This document shows, piece by piece, positions 15,710 to 24,752 of a stretch of DNA of 64,000 bases. This stretch comes from LSUCC0057 sp048549915. GTDB lineage: Bacteria > Pseudomonadota > Gammaproteobacteria > Pseudomonadales > Porticoccaceae. The translations under genes were made by a program, and so were the position numbers. The first letter of the stretch is position 1; every line of letters starts with the position of its first letter. The stretch covers positions 20,527 through 84,526 of the forward strand of contig JBLYYE010000021.1 in assembly GCA_048549915.1 (NCBI GenBank). The letters are read 5' to 3'. The notes beneath the pieces were generated by a model, which worked only from the letters and a program-made list of their open reading frames with translations, ran no database searches and was not told the DNA's origin.

Positions 15710-18550
15710 TTACTCTGCCGTGCTCGACAGGGCCTCATCGATAAATGCCTGTTGCTCTTCAAGATGGATCGACATGTAACCGGCCGCCGGAGCCGCTGAG
15801 GCTTTGCGACCTACATAGTCGAGCACTAGATCGGGGTGTGTCTTGCGCAACACATGGCGCATATGGTGTTGGCTGGAGTACCACGCCCCTTGGTTCATCG
15901 GCTCCTCTTGGCACCAGCGTATATCGCGCAAATTACTGTACTGCTCGAGGATCGCTTTTAACTCGCGGTCCGGGAACGGGTAGAGCTGCTCCACACGCAC
16001 AATGGCAATGTCCTCAATTTCGCGCTCTTGTCGAGCCTCCAAGAGATGATAATAAACCTTGCCCGAGCAGAGAATCAGACGTTTGGCTTGAGCGGGTTCA
16101 ATCTGCTGCTCTTTGAGCACCGCTTCAAATTTACCGGTTGCCAGTTCGTCCAGCGACGAGGTGGCCAACTTGTGACGAAGGATCCATTTCGGGCTCATAA
16201 TCACAAGCGGACGACGCATGGGGCGTATCGCCTGACGGCGCAAGATATGGAAAATTTGCGCCGGCGTTGTCGGTATCGCCACTTGAATGTTCTGCTCTGC
16301 GCACAGCTGCAGAAAACGCTCTAAACGCGCTGAAGAGTGCTCTGGGCCCTGCCCTTCAAAACCGTGCGGCAACAGCATCGTCAGGCCTGACAAACGCCCC
16401 CACTTGTGCTCGCCACTGGTAATAAACTGGTCAATAACCACCTGTGCGCCATTGGCGAAGTCACCAAACTGGGCCTCCCAGATCACCAAGCCCTTGGGCG
16501 CAGTGGTCGAGTAACCGTATTCGAAGGCCAACACCGCCTCTTCAGAGAGGAACGAGTCGTAGATCTCAAAGCTGGGCTGGTCGTCGGCAATGTGTTCAAG
16601 TGGCAAGTAAGCTGCACCATCTTTTTGATTGTGAACTACAGCATGGCGATGCGAGAACGTTCCGCGGCCAACATCCTGGCCCGTCAAGCGCACAGGGAAA
16701 CCTTGCTTTAACAGCGTACCGTAAGCGAGCAGCTCTGCCATACCCCAGTTCAAAGGCATAGCGCCACCGGCCATCTTACGCCGGTCATCATAAATCTTAT
16801 TTACTTGGCGCTGTACCTGAACACCGTCTGGGACACTGGCGAGCTGAGCACCTATTTCCTTGAGCTCAGTCAGCGCCAGTCCGGTATCAGCCTCGGTGCG
16901 CCAGCCGTGTCCTAAATAGGGGTTCCAGTCGACAAACAGCGAGGTATCTGGTTCGCGCACCAAGTTGTGGACTACAAACTCACCGCGATCCAGTTGGGCG
17001 CGGTAGTTAGAGGCCATCTCGTCAGCGGCCTGTTGATCAATGACACCCTCTTTGACCAATTTCTCAGCGTAAAGCGTGCGTGTCGTTGGGTGCTTTTTAA
17101 TGCGCTCGTACATCAACGGCTGAGTGGCTGAAGGCTCGTCAGTCTCGTTGTGACCGCGACGGCGGTAGCAAACCAAATCGAGGACAATGTCTTTGCCAAA
17201 CTCATGGCGATAATCCATCGCCAACATAGCGGCAAACATCACCGCGTCGGGGTTGTCACCATTGACGTGCAGAATCGGCGCTTGAACCATTTTGGCAATA
17301 TCGGTGCAGTACTCTGTTGAGCGTGCATCTTCCTGGCGATTGGTGGTAAAACCGACTTGGTTATTAATGACGATGTGGACCGAACCACCCGTGCGATAAG
17401 CGCGGGTTTGAGACATCTGGAATGTCTCCATCACAACACCTTGGCCGGCAAACGCCGCGTCGCCGTGCATTAAGATCGGCACAACGGTGTTGCCGACAGG
17501 GTCATCGCGGCGGTCTTGGCGGGCGCGCCCCGAGCCAATCACTACCGGGCAGGCAATTTCTAGGTGAGAGGGGTTGAAGCCCAGCGACATATGCACTTCG
17601 CCACCAGGGGTCATCACATTGGAAGAGAAACCTTGGTGATACTTTACGTCGCCTGAAGTGTTGACCAGACGCTTGCCTTCAAATTCACTGAACAGCTCAG
17701 TGGGGTTTTTGCCGAGAATATTGACCAGCACATTGAGACGACCGCGGTGGGCCATCCCCATAACAACCTCTTTGGCACCGTACTCACCACCGCGCCAAAC
17801 TAAGCAGTCGAGCATCGGAATCAGGCTTTCGCCACCTTCGAGGCCAAAGCGCTTGGTGCCGGGGTATTTAGAGTCCAGATGCTTCTCTAATCCTTCTGCT
17901 GCAGTCAACCGACGCAGCACATCGATGCGCGCATCACCCTCGTAGGTGGGCTGACAGCGCACGCTCTCAAAACGCTGTGCCAACCACTGCTTCTCCTCAA
18001 ACGAGGTGATGTGCATAAACTCTGCACCAATATTACCGCAGTAGGTCGCCTCTAAAGTGTCGACAATCTCGCGCAGAGTTGCCTCGGGCTTACCCATATA
18101 AAGTGGGCCAGCCTGAAAAGTGGTATCTGAATCGGCCTCATTGAGACCGTGAAAGGCCAACTGCAGGTCGGGGACCTGCTCGCGCACCATCAACCCGAGC
18201 GGATCTAGCTTGGCTTGTTGGTGGCCGCGGAACCGGTAGGAGCTGATCAGCTGAACTACTTTGACCTGCTTGCGCTCATGCTCGTTGTTGATGCCTCCCG
18301 AACCGGGAGCCGGCGTGGGGCGAGCTTGACGACGACCGAGTAGCTCAAAATGCTTGACCACCGTGGCGTGGGATGTGTCTGGAGATACATTGCCCTCTAC
18401 TCGAGGGAGAGAGTCAAAGAAAGCTCGCCACTCGCTTGAGACCGAATCGGGGTCGTGGAGATAGAGGTCGTAAAGATCCTCGACGTAGGCAGCATTGCCA
18501 CCAGAAAAATGGGAAGAGCGAAGATATTGCTCTAGCGCGCCCTCAGGCAT
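15710..18550 (-). CDS. sucA: 2-oxoglutarate dehydrogenase E1 component
   Basis: Thiamine-diphosphate-dependent decarboxylase that commits 2-oxoglutarate to succinyl-CoA. The N-terminal helix region has FSGGNAAYVEDLYDLYLHDPDSV; the ThDP site shows MAHRGRLNVLVN and HGDAAFAGQGVVMET; YRRRGHNETDEP and the C-terminal RCQEEPMNQGAW-like segment are conserved. The ATG at 18550 gives 946 residues with GAGG ten bases upstream. An upstream in-frame ATG at 18583 lies next to a hairpin and lacks a ribosome-binding site. It begins the suc part of the run, just after a terminator-like hairpin. Confidence 0.97.
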   Translation of the reverse strand: MPEGALEQYLRSSHFSGGNAAYVEDLYDLYLHDPDSVSSEWRAFFDSLPRVEGNVSPDTSHATVVKHFELLGRRQARPTPAPGSGGINNEHERKQVKVVQLISSYRFRGHQQAKLDPLGLMVREQVPDLQLAFHGLNEADSDTTFQAGPLYMGKPEATLREIVDTLEATYCGNIGAEFMHITSFEEKQWLAQRFESVRCQPTYEGDARIDVLRRLTAAEGLEKHLDSKYPGTKRFGLEGGESLIPMLDCLVWRGGEYGAKEVVMGMAHRGRLNVLVNILGKNPTELFSEFEGKRLVNTSGDVKYHQGFSSNVMTPGGEVHMSLGFNPSHLEIACPVVIGSGRARQDRRDDPVGNTVVPILMHGDAAFAGQGVVMETFQMSQTRAYRTGGSVHIVINNQVGFTTNRQEDARSTEYCTDIAKMVQAPILHVNGDNPDAVMFAAMLAMDYRHEFGKDIVLDLVCYRRRGHNETDEPSATQPLMYERIKKHPTTRTLYAEKLVKEGVIDQQAADEMASNYRAQLDRGEFVVHNLVREPDTSLFVDWNPYLGHGWRTEADTGLALTELKEIGAQLASVPDGVQVQRQVNKIYDDRRKMAGGAMPLNWGMAELLAYGTLLKQGFPVRLTGQDVGRGTFSHRHAVVHNQKDGAAYLPLEHIADDQPSFEIYDSFLSEEAVLAFEYGYSTTAPKGLVIWEAQFGDFANGAQVVIDQFITSGEHKWGRLSGLTMLLPHGFEGQGPEHSSARLERFLQLCAEQNIQVAIPTTPAQIFHILRRQAIRPMRRPLVIMSPKWILRHKLATSSLDELATGKFEAVLKEQQIEPAQAKRLILCSGKVYYHLLEARQEREIEDIAIVRVEQLYPFPDRELKAILEQYSNLRDIRWCQEEPMNQGAWYSSQHHMRHVLRKTHPDLVLDYVGRKASAAPAAGYMSIHLEEQQAFIDEALSSTAE

Positions 18551-18592
18551 CGGGTGCAGTCCTCTAAAGTTGGCCCATAACATTGGGCTGGC

Positions 18593-18628
18593 AAAACAAA
18601 ACGTCCGGTACCTCGCGATACCGGACGT
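18593..18628 (-). terminator. Hairpin with T-rich tail between sdhB and sucA
   Basis: On the reverse strand ACGTCCGGTA (18628-18619) pairs perfectly with TACCGGACGT (18610-18601) around an eight-base loop and is followed by TTTGTTTTG. It begins 13 bases after the sdhB stop and lies before the sucA start. It looks like an intrinsic terminator or attenuator that would lower read-through from sdh into suc; an mRNA-processing or stabilising role is the alternative. Confidence 0.65.
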
Positions 18629-18640
18629 TGGCAGTAACGC

Positions 18641-19345
18641 TTAGGCCGCGCTTCGCAACAGCATGTTGCGGATGTGGCCGATTGCGCGGGTCGGGTTGAG
18701 CCCTTTGGGGCAGACCTGAACACAGTTCATGATACCGTGGCAACGGAAGACACTGAACGGATCGTCAAGATCAGCCAAGCGCTCTTCTGTGGCAGTATCG
18801 CGGCTGTCAGCGAGGAAGCGATAAGCTTGCAACAGACCTGACGGGCCAATGAACTTGTCGGGATTCCACCAGAACGACGGACAAGCGGTCGAACAACAAG
18901 CGCACAGAATACACTCGTAGAGCCCATCCAACTTGGCGCGCTCTTCTGGGCTCTGCAGACGCTCGATAGCGGGCGCTGGGGTATCGTTGATCAGGTACGG
19001 CTTAATCTTTTCGTACTGTGCGTAGAACTGAGTCATGTCGATGACCAAGTCGCGGATAACCGGCAGACCGGGCAGCGGACGGATGACCAGCTTGTTGTTT
19101 TTAACCACCTCAGAGAGTGGTGTAATACAGGCCAGACCGTTTTTACCGGCGATATTCATGCCGTCCGATCCGCACACACCCTCGCGGCAAGAGCGGCGAT
19201 AAACCAAAGAGCTATCTTGCGCTTTGAGCATCTCCAGCACATCGAGCACCATGACATCTTTACCCTTTGTATCGACCTGATAGTCCTGCATGTAGGGCTC
19301 TTGGTCGGTTTCAGGGTTGTAGCGATAGACACTGACAGTCAACAT
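18641..19345 (-). CDS. sdhB: Succinate dehydrogenase iron-sulfur subunit
   Basis: Carries electrons from the flavoprotein to quinone in complex II. The [2Fe-2S] ligands lie in RRSCREGVCGSDGMNIAGKN and the following GLAC. The [4Fe-4S] and [3Fe-4S] ligands are in CILCACCSTACPSFWW and CHGIMNCVQVCPKGLNP. The 234-residue length is standard. AGGAG sits seven bases before the ATG at 19345. It ends the sdhCDAB unit and is followed by a hairpin. Confidence 0.98.
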   Translation of the reverse strand: MLTVSVYRYNPETDQEPYMQDYQVDTKGKDVMVLDVLEMLKAQDSSLVYRRSCREGVCGSDGMNIAGKNGLACITPLSEVVKNNKLVIRPLPGLPVIRDLVIDMTQFYAQYEKIKPYLINDTPAPAIERLQSPEERAKLDGLYECILCACCSTACPSFWWNPDKFIGPSGLLQAYRFLADSRDTATEERLADLDDPFSVFRCHGIMNCVQVCPKGLNPTRAIGHIRNMLLRSAA

Positions 19346-19357
19346 AACAACGTCTCC

Positions 19358-21130
19358 TTAGTAGGTGCGCGCTTTCGGGGGGAAAGCTTCGCGCGTTTTC
19401 GGGGTAAAGTTAACCGAGCGTTTGCCGACACTCTTGTCTAACGGGTAGTACATAGAGTGGCACAGCCAGTTCTCATCATCACGCTCTTGGAAATCTTCGC
19501 GAGCATGGGCTCCACGGCTCTCTCTGCGCTGCTCTGCAGCAATGGCTGTGGCTTCTGCTACCTCTAGAAGGTTTTGTAGCTCCAGGGCCTCGATGCGCGC
19601 GGTGTTGAAGGCGTTGCTCTTGTCCTCAACATAAACGTTTTCGATACGCAGACGCAACTCTTGAAGCTTTTTAATGCCCTCTTGCATGTAGTCACCGCGG
19701 CGGAATACACCGAAGTAGTTCTGCATGATCTGCTGCAGTTCAGCGCGCAACACGCCTGCGCTTTCGCCTGAGCTAGAGTTGTTGATACGGTTGAGACCAA
19801 CCATGGCCGCTTCGATATCGCTCTCAGTCGCTTCGCGCAGATCAACACCTTCGCGCAGAGTTTTCTCGATAAACAGACCTGAAGCGCGGCCGAACACAAC
19901 CAAATCGAGCAGCGAGTTACCGCCGAGACGGTTGGCACCGTGAACAGAGACACATGCCACTTCACCACAGGCGTAAAGGCCTGGAATGATGACATCGTTG
20001 CCTTCGCTATCGACCGTGAGCGCCTGACCATTTACGTTGGTCGGAATCCCGCCCATCATGTAGTGACACGTGGGAACAACTGGGATCGACTCTTTCACCG
20101 GATCGGCATGGGCAAAGGTGCGCGAGAGCTCGCAAATGCCTGGCAGACGGCTTTCCAGAACTTCTTCACCGAGGTGGTCGAGTTTAAGGAAGACGTGGTC
20201 GCCGTTTTCGCCGCAGCCGCGACCTTCAAGAATCTCCAACACCATTGAGCGAGCGACCACATCGCGGCCAGCCAAATCTTTGGCATTGGGCGCGTAACGC
20301 TCCATGAAACGCTCGCCATCTTTGTTGATCAAGTAGCCACCTTCACCGCGGCAACCTTCGGTAACCAAGGTGCCCGCACCGGCAATACCGGTCGGGTGGA
20401 ACTGCCACATTTCGATATCTTGCACGGGGAAGCCAGCGCGCAGTGCCATACCGATACCGTCACCGGTATTGATGTGGGCGTTGGTGGTAGAGGCGTAGAT
20501 ACGGCCAGCTCCACCGGTGGCGAAGACAGTCGCTTTAGACTTCACGTAAACGGTTTCGCCTGTCTCAATATCCAGCGCAATAACACCGACAACAGCGCCA
20601 TCGGCGTTTTTGACGATATCAACGGCATACCACTCGTTGAGAAAGACTGTTTTGTTTTTCACGTTGCCCTGATACAGGGTGTGCAACAGCGCGTGACCGG
20701 TGCGGTCGGCCGCAGCACAGGTGCGCGCGGCCTGGCCGCCCTCACCATAATCTTTAGATTGGCCGCCAAACGGACGCTGGTAGATGCGACCCTCTTCGGT
20801 GCGCGAAAAAGGCAGACCCATGTGGTCGAGCTCAAAAATCGCTTCCGGGCCTACAGAACACATGTACTCGATGGCGTCTTGGTCGCCGATGTAGTCCGAG
20901 CCCTTAACGGTATCGTACATATGCCACTGCCATTGATCCTGCGGATCATCCGAGGCGATCGCACAAGTGATACCACCCTGCGCCGACACGGTGTGCGAGC
21001 GAGTTGGAAATACTTTGGTGATTACTGCGGTTTTGTAGCCAGACTGCGACAACTGTAACGCTGCGCGCATGCCTGCACCGCCGCCGCCGACGATAACTCC
21101 ATCAAAACTCATTGTACGCATATTAGACAT
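19358..21130 (-). CDS. sdhA: Succinate dehydrogenase flavoprotein subunit
   Basis: Oxidises succinate to fumarate with covalently bound FAD. The dinucleotide motif VIVGGGGAGMRAALQLS lies at 12-29, and the flavinylation His46 is in RSHTVSAQGG. The active-site region includes HPTGIAGAGTLVTEGCRGEGG, and HGANRLGGNSLLDLVVFGR is conserved. The length is 590 residues, with the usual C-terminal KTREAFPPKARTY end. It lies three bases after sdhD. Confidence 0.98.
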   Translation of the reverse strand: MSNMRTMSFDGVIVGGGGAGMRAALQLSQSGYKTAVITKVFPTRSHTVSAQGGITCAIASDDPQDQWQWHMYDTVKGSDYIGDQDAIEYMCSVGPEAIFELDHMGLPFSRTEEGRIYQRPFGGQSKDYGEGGQAARTCAAADRTGHALLHTLYQGNVKNKTVFLNEWYAVDIVKNADGAVVGVIALDIETGETVYVKSKATVFATGGAGRIYASTTNAHINTGDGIGMALRAGFPVQDIEMWQFHPTGIAGAGTLVTEGCRGEGGYLINKDGERFMERYAPNAKDLAGRDVVARSMVLEILEGRGCGENGDHVFLKLDHLGEEVLESRLPGICELSRTFAHADPVKESIPVVPTCHYMMGGIPTNVNGQALTVDSEGNDVIIPGLYACGEVACVSVHGANRLGGNSLLDLVVFGRASGLFIEKTLREGVDLREATESDIEAAMVGLNRINNSSSGESAGVLRAELQQIMQNYFGVFRRGDYMQEGIKKLQELRLRIENVYVEDKSNAFNTARIEALELQNLLEVAEATAIAAEQRRESRGAHAREDFQERDDENWLCHSMYYPLDKSVGKRSVNFTPKTREAFPPKARTY

Positions 21131-21133
21131 AAC

Positions 21134-21499
21134 TTAGATTCCCCAGAGAATATCAATTGCCCAGACCACGTAGAGCAAGCTCACGGCGATCATGCCCAGC
21201 TGAAAGACCATTCGCAGCGCGGTGGCCTTTGCACCCATAAGACGTACCGTGACGTAATCGGTCAGTACGCCCCACATACCGATCCAAGAGTGAATCGCTA
21301 TAGAGAGTATGGTGAGAAGGCTAAACATCTTCATTGGCAAGCTCTCATTGAGTGCCAACCAGGCAGAATAGTTGACATCATTGGCGGCGAAGTAGACCAC
21401 CACAAAAATGAGATAAGCAGTCATAATGACGGCAGTTATACGCTGCAACAACCAATCCGAAAGGCCGCTGCGACCAAAACTAGTGACAGAAGTTACCAT
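21134..21499 (-). CDS. sdhD: Succinate dehydrogenase membrane anchor SdhD
   Basis: Inner-membrane anchor of complex II, three predicted transmembrane helices in 121 residues. The first helix follows GRSGLSDWLLQRITAVIM; the second contains the haem-ligand region SIAIHSWIGMWGVLTDY; the third ends near the C-terminus. The ATG at 21499 overlaps the sdhC stop by seven bases; a GTG at 21511 is a possible alternative start. Position between sdhC and sdhA supports the call. Confidence 0.94.
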   Translation of the reverse strand: MVTSVTSFGRSGLSDWLLQRITAVIMTAYLIFVVVYFAANDVNYSAWLALNESLPMKMFSLLTILSIAIHSWIGMWGVLTDYVTVRLMGAKATALRMVFQLGMIAVSLLYVVWAIDILWGI

Positions 21500-21873
21500 A
21501 CGAAAACCCACCCTGCGATTGCTGCAATGACGATAACGGCGATAACTGCGGCGATTTTAGCTGACAGCAGTCCGCCCTCTAGAGTCTCACCCACACCTAA
21601 ATCCATCACCAGATGACGCAGGCCCAACACCAGGTGGTAGCCCAGTGCAGAGAGTGACGCCCAAATGACAAATTGCCATACCGGGTTGCCGAGAGTTACC
21701 TTTAATGCGGCAAACGACTCAGCCGAAGCTAGACTGCTATCGAGAGCCAACAAAAACAGCGCTACTGCAGCAAAAAGGATGACGCCTGATACGCGATGCA
21801 ATATCGAGACATAAGAGGTAATCGGCAGTTTTATGGTGCCGATATCAAGGTTAACAGGTCTGTTCTGTTTCAC
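21493..21873 (-). CDS. sdhC: Succinate dehydrogenase cytochrome b556 subunit SdhC
   Basis: Membrane anchor of 126 residues with three helices. The N-terminal RPVNLDIGTIKLPITSYVSILHR-type region includes the quinone-site Ser and Arg (SILHRVSG). The second helix ends in HLVLGLRHLVMDLG, which carries the haem-ligand His. It is the first gene of the sdhCDAB run, about 95 bases downstream of the predicted promoter. Confidence 0.96.
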   Translation of the reverse strand: MKQNRPVNLDIGTIKLPITSYVSILHRVSGVILFAAVALFLLALDSSLASAESFAALKVTLGNPVWQFVIWASLSALGYHLVLGLRHLVMDLGVGETLEGGLLSAKIAAVIAVIVIAAIAGWVFVW

Positions 21874-21974
21874 GTTGAATACACCTTATAAAGTGAGACC
21901 GAGAGCGAACTCTGCGGAAATTAAAAATTGTGGTGCGGCCACGGTTGCTGACAACACCCCAAAACGGCGGGCAA

Positions 21975-22003
21975 ATTATAGGTGCAGCCCATTGGCAATA
22001 CAA
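21975..22003 (-). promoter_or_regulatory. Promoter of the sdh-suc run
   Basis: On the reverse strand a perfect TATAAT (21980-21975) lies 17 bases after TTGTAT (22003-21998). The -10 element is strong and the -35 weak, which would suit activator or repressor control, but no known operator was recognised. The start site would be near 21968. Confidence 0.6.
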
Positions 22004-22009
22004 CGGCAC

Positions 22010-22380
22010 AATGTCTTTAAAATGACAAAATATGCTCGACCTTAGTCCGGTTTGGTGAACTCCCCCGCCTTAACGCCCCGTGCACAGCCATTCCCAGCAT
22101 CAAAAATTCCCGTACAAAGGCTAACCAAAGCCATTCACCAACAAAATAGCCAACATTGTCATGCCGGCGACAAAGACGATGGGGATCGTGCAAACCCAAG
22201 CTCACCGGCAGCCTGCAAAAACCACCTATTCACCGAGCAATCCTGCGCACAGCCAACAATCGCGGCATTTTTAATGCTTTTAGTTGCTGCCAATCACGCT
22301 GCGCCAGCCAATATCGTTATAATGTTCAAGCCTCTCAACAAATAAAGCGATCAATAAGACCATTGTACGTCCCAGCCAAG
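22010..22380. other. Intergenic region between sdhC and gltA, no gene supported
   Basis: This stretch of about 370 bases separates the divergent sdh and gltA promoters. Short open frames exist on both strands (for example rightward 22052-22345, leftward 22017-22205), but none has a ribosome-binding site or a recognisable protein pattern. A short leftward frame encoding a hydrophobic peptide (MTMLAILLVNGFG near 22170-22130) is too short to call. A second TATAAT lies rightward at 22318-22323 without a good -35. A regulatory role or small RNA is possible but not shown. Confidence 0.4.
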
Positions 22381-22408
22381 TTGACATATCGGCGCGAGAC
22401 CCTATAGT
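22381..22408 (+). promoter_or_regulatory. Sigma-70 promoter of gltA
   Basis: A consensus TTGACA (22381-22386) and TATAGT (22403-22408) are separated by 16 bases. Transcription would start near 22415, leaving a leader of about 40 bases to the gltA ATG. Confidence 0.75.
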
Positions 22409-22454
22409 TGCCAGTCGAATTTATGCGATCGGCCAACACCTCCGAGGAACTTTT

Positions 22455-23741
22455 ATGACAGACCGCAAAGCCACTCTCACCATCGACGGGCAAGCGCCTA
22501 TCGAGCTGCCCATATACTCTCCCACTATCGGCCAAGACGTTATCGACGTCGGCGCCCTCGGCAGCCACGGCTTCTTCACCTACGACCCCGGCTTTGCTGC
22601 CACCTCATCTTGTCAGTCAGAAATAACCTATATTGATGGCGACAAGGGTGTTCTTTTGCATCGCGGCTACCCCATCGAGCAGCTCGCAGAGCACTCAGAT
22701 TACCTGGAAACTTGTTTCTTGCTGCTCGAAGGTCACCTGCCCTCTGCCGCTGAAAAAATTAAATTTGAAAACATTATTCGCCGCCACACTATGGTGTCGC
22801 GCTCTATGGAGAGCTTTTTCAGCGGCTTCCGTTACGACGCACACCCTATGGCGATGCTTTGCGGCGCAGTTGGCGCAATGTCGTCTTTCTATCACGATTC
22901 GCTGGATATCACCGACCAAGAGCACCGCACTATCTCTGCGCATCGCTTGATCGCTAAAATGCCGACACTGGCTGCGATGTGCCACAAACACTTTGTTGGC
23001 CAGCCGTTCATCTACCCCGACAACAGCCTGGGCTACTCTGAGAACTTCTTGCGCATGATGTTTGCAACACCGTGCGAAGAGTATGAAGTCCACCCGGCAC
23101 TGGCCAAAGCGATGGACCGCATCTTCTTGCTCCACGCCGATCACGAACAAAATGCCTCTACTTCTACTGTTCGCTTAGCGGGCTCTTCTGGCGCCAACCC
23201 ATTCGCCTGTATTGCAGCCGGCATTGCCGCTTTGTGGGGGCCTGCTCACGGTGGCGCCAACGAAGCAGTACTGACGATGCTGGCAGAGATCGGTCACGAA
23301 GATCGCTGCGCCGAATTCGTAGCTCGCGCCAAGGACAAAAACGACCCATTCCGTCTGATGGGCTTTGGCCACCGCGTTTACAAAAACTACGATCCACGCG
23401 CCACCGTGATGCGCCAGACTTGCGATGAAGTGCTTGAAGTTCTGGGCCTTGAGAACGACCCACTGTTCCGCTTAGCCAAGAAACTTGAGCGCATCGCCCT
23501 TGAAGACGAATATTTTGTCAGCAAGAACCTCTACCCCAACGTCGATTTCTACTCAGGCATTATCCTCAAAGCACTCGGCATTCCCGTCGAGATGTTCACT
23601 GTAATCTTTGCCACTGGCCGCACTGTTGGCTGGATCTCGCACTGGAATGAGATGATCAGCAACCCTTATCGTATCGGTCGCCCGCGCCAGCTCTACACCG
23701 GTGCTGATCTCCGCGACTTTGTCCCTGTCGACAAACGCTGA
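22455..23741 (+). CDS. gltA: Citrate synthase (type II)
   Basis: Condenses acetyl-CoA and oxaloacetate to citrate. The 428-residue product has the hexameric type II N-terminal beta domain (YDPGFAATSSCQSEITYIDGDKGVL), the catalytic region HADHEQNASTSTVR, and GPAHGGANEAVL and GFGHRVYKNYDPR for substrate binding. GAGGA precedes the ATG. It diverges from the sdh run and ends at a strong hairpin shared with miaE. Confidence 0.98.
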   Translation: MTDRKATLTIDGQAPIELPIYSPTIGQDVIDVGALGSHGFFTYDPGFAATSSCQSEITYIDGDKGVLLHRGYPIEQLAEHSDYLETCFLLLEGHLPSAAEKIKFENIIRRHTMVSRSMESFFSGFRYDAHPMAMLCGAVGAMSSFYHDSLDITDQEHRTISAHRLIAKMPTLAAMCHKHFVGQPFIYPDNSLGYSENFLRMMFATPCEEYEVHPALAKAMDRIFLLHADHEQNASTSTVRLAGSSGANPFACIAAGIAALWGPAHGGANEAVLTMLAEIGHEDRCAEFVARAKDKNDPFRLMGFGHRVYKNYDPRATVMRQTCDEVLEVLGLENDPLFRLAKKLERIALEDEYFVSKNLYPNVDFYSGIILKALGIPVEMFTVIFATGRTVGWISHWNEMISNPYRIGRPRQLYTGADLRDFVPVDKR

Positions 23742-23754
23742 AACTAGCGTTAAT

Positions 23755-23783
23755 AAAAAAACCGGCCACTGGCCGGTTTTTTT
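23755..23783. terminator. Bidirectional terminator between gltA and miaE
   Basis: ACCGGCC and GGCCGGT pair around a three-base loop, flanked by an A run on the left and seven T on the right. It works as a T-tailed hairpin for gltA rightward and for miaE leftward. Confidence 0.9.
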
Positions 23784-23797
23784 ATGCCTGTAAAACA

Positions 23798-24412
23798 CTA
23801 CGCAGCTAACGGGCCGGAGTGGAAACGGAACTGATCATCCGGCGACTCGATCAGAGTCTGCTCCAATCCAGCAAAAAGAGTCACCCGCTCTGCTAAATCC
23901 TGATCGCTAGCATATCGACCAGCCAAAGTCAGATAATCTTTAAAATGGCGGCTTTCAGACTTGAGGAGTGAGCTGTAAAAACCACCCAGCTCACTGTCGA
24001 CATGGGGCGCCAGTGCGGCAAATCTCTCGCACGAACGCGCCTCAATAAAGGCCCCTACTACCAAGATATCCACCAGCTTCTCTTTACCTGCAACGCTGGA
24101 GTTGTTGCGAACCTCGCTGCGCATACCCGTCGCATAACGAGCCGCGTCGACATGGCTATAAGCTACACCACGTTTTTTCATCAAGGCTAATACCTGTTCA
24201 AAGTGACGCAGCTCTTCACGCGCCAAGCGTGACATTTTATTGAGCAAGTCAAAATCATCGGTGTAACGGTAGATCAAATTCATCGCCGTACTGGCAGCTT
24301 TTTTCTCACAGTTGGCATGATCAATCAGCAAAATTTCAGGGTGCGCCAGCGCATTTTCAATCCATCGAGCAGGAGTTGCACAGGGTAAAAAATTCTCAAT
24401 TTCTTCTAGCAT
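23798..24412 (-). CDS. miaE: tRNA 2-methylthio-N6-isopentenyladenosine hydroxylase
   Basis: Di-iron monooxygenase that hydroxylates the ms2i6A modification at position 37 of tRNAs. The 204-residue product is a ferritin-like bundle. The iron-ligand pattern is visible as DHANCEKKAAS, ARLAREELRHFEQV, EARSCERFAAL and LKSESRHFKDY, each supplying Glu and/or His. It is transcribed alone, converging on gltA. The family is present in only some gammaproteobacteria. Confidence 0.93.
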   Translation of the reverse strand: MLEEIENFLPCATPARWIENALAHPEILLIDHANCEKKAASTAMNLIYRYTDDFDLLNKMSRLAREELRHFEQVLALMKKRGVAYSHVDAARYATGMRSEVRNNSSVAGKEKLVDILVVGAFIEARSCERFAALAPHVDSELGGFYSSLLKSESRHFKDYLTLAGRYASDQDLAERVTLFAGLEQTLIESPDDQFRFHSGPLAA

Positions 24413-24542
24413 CTGTTCGCCTTACATTGCAGATTAGGACAGCTCTATCCAGCCTGGTGGCATTATACCCAGAGCGGCACACACGCCGCTAATCGGATCT
24501 GCAAATATAGCCGCTATAACTTACTTCAATACTCTCAAAGGG

Positions 24543-24574
24543 CAATATTATTAATCCTAGGAATCCAATATTAT
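24543..24574 (+). repeat. Nine-base direct repeat in the AT-rich leader region of acnB
   Basis: CAATATTAT occurs at 24543-24551 and again at 24566-24574, 23 bases apart, or about two helical turns. It is followed by a very AT-rich stretch to about 24610. The 340-base gap between miaE and acnB (24413-24752) otherwise holds no supported gene. The repeat could be a binding site for a regulator of acnB or miaE; none was identified. Confidence 0.4.
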
Positions 24575-24667
24575 CAATTACTTATAAAGTAAAATTATAA
24601 TTATAATTAAGTTCTGCATTAGACCAATAGGCAGTGGTTATCGCTTCTCCATGCCCCTCTATTAACG

Positions 24668-24673
24668 TATAAT
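24668..24673 (+). promoter_or_regulatory. Possible -10 element for acnB
   Basis: TATAAT lies 80 bases upstream of the acnB start. No good -35 hexamer is found at 16-18 bases, so the promoter would be weak or activator-dependent. It is the best -10 match close to the gene. Confidence 0.35.
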
Positions 24674-24752
24674 CTATGCGCTTTATTCGCATCCCCTGCC
24701 TAAGGATTGCGCTAAATTATCGTCCATTGACCCGCAAAAGGAGAAGCATCTC

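Noticed and set aside
20396..21058. 220-residue open frame opposite sdhA
   Set aside because: It lies wholly antisense to a well-conserved gene, has no ribosome-binding site and reads as a shadow of sdhA codons.
22052..22345. 97-residue rightward frame between sdhC and gltA
   Set aside because: No ribosome-binding site, odd composition and no domain; the opposite-strand frame at 22017-22205 is equally weak.
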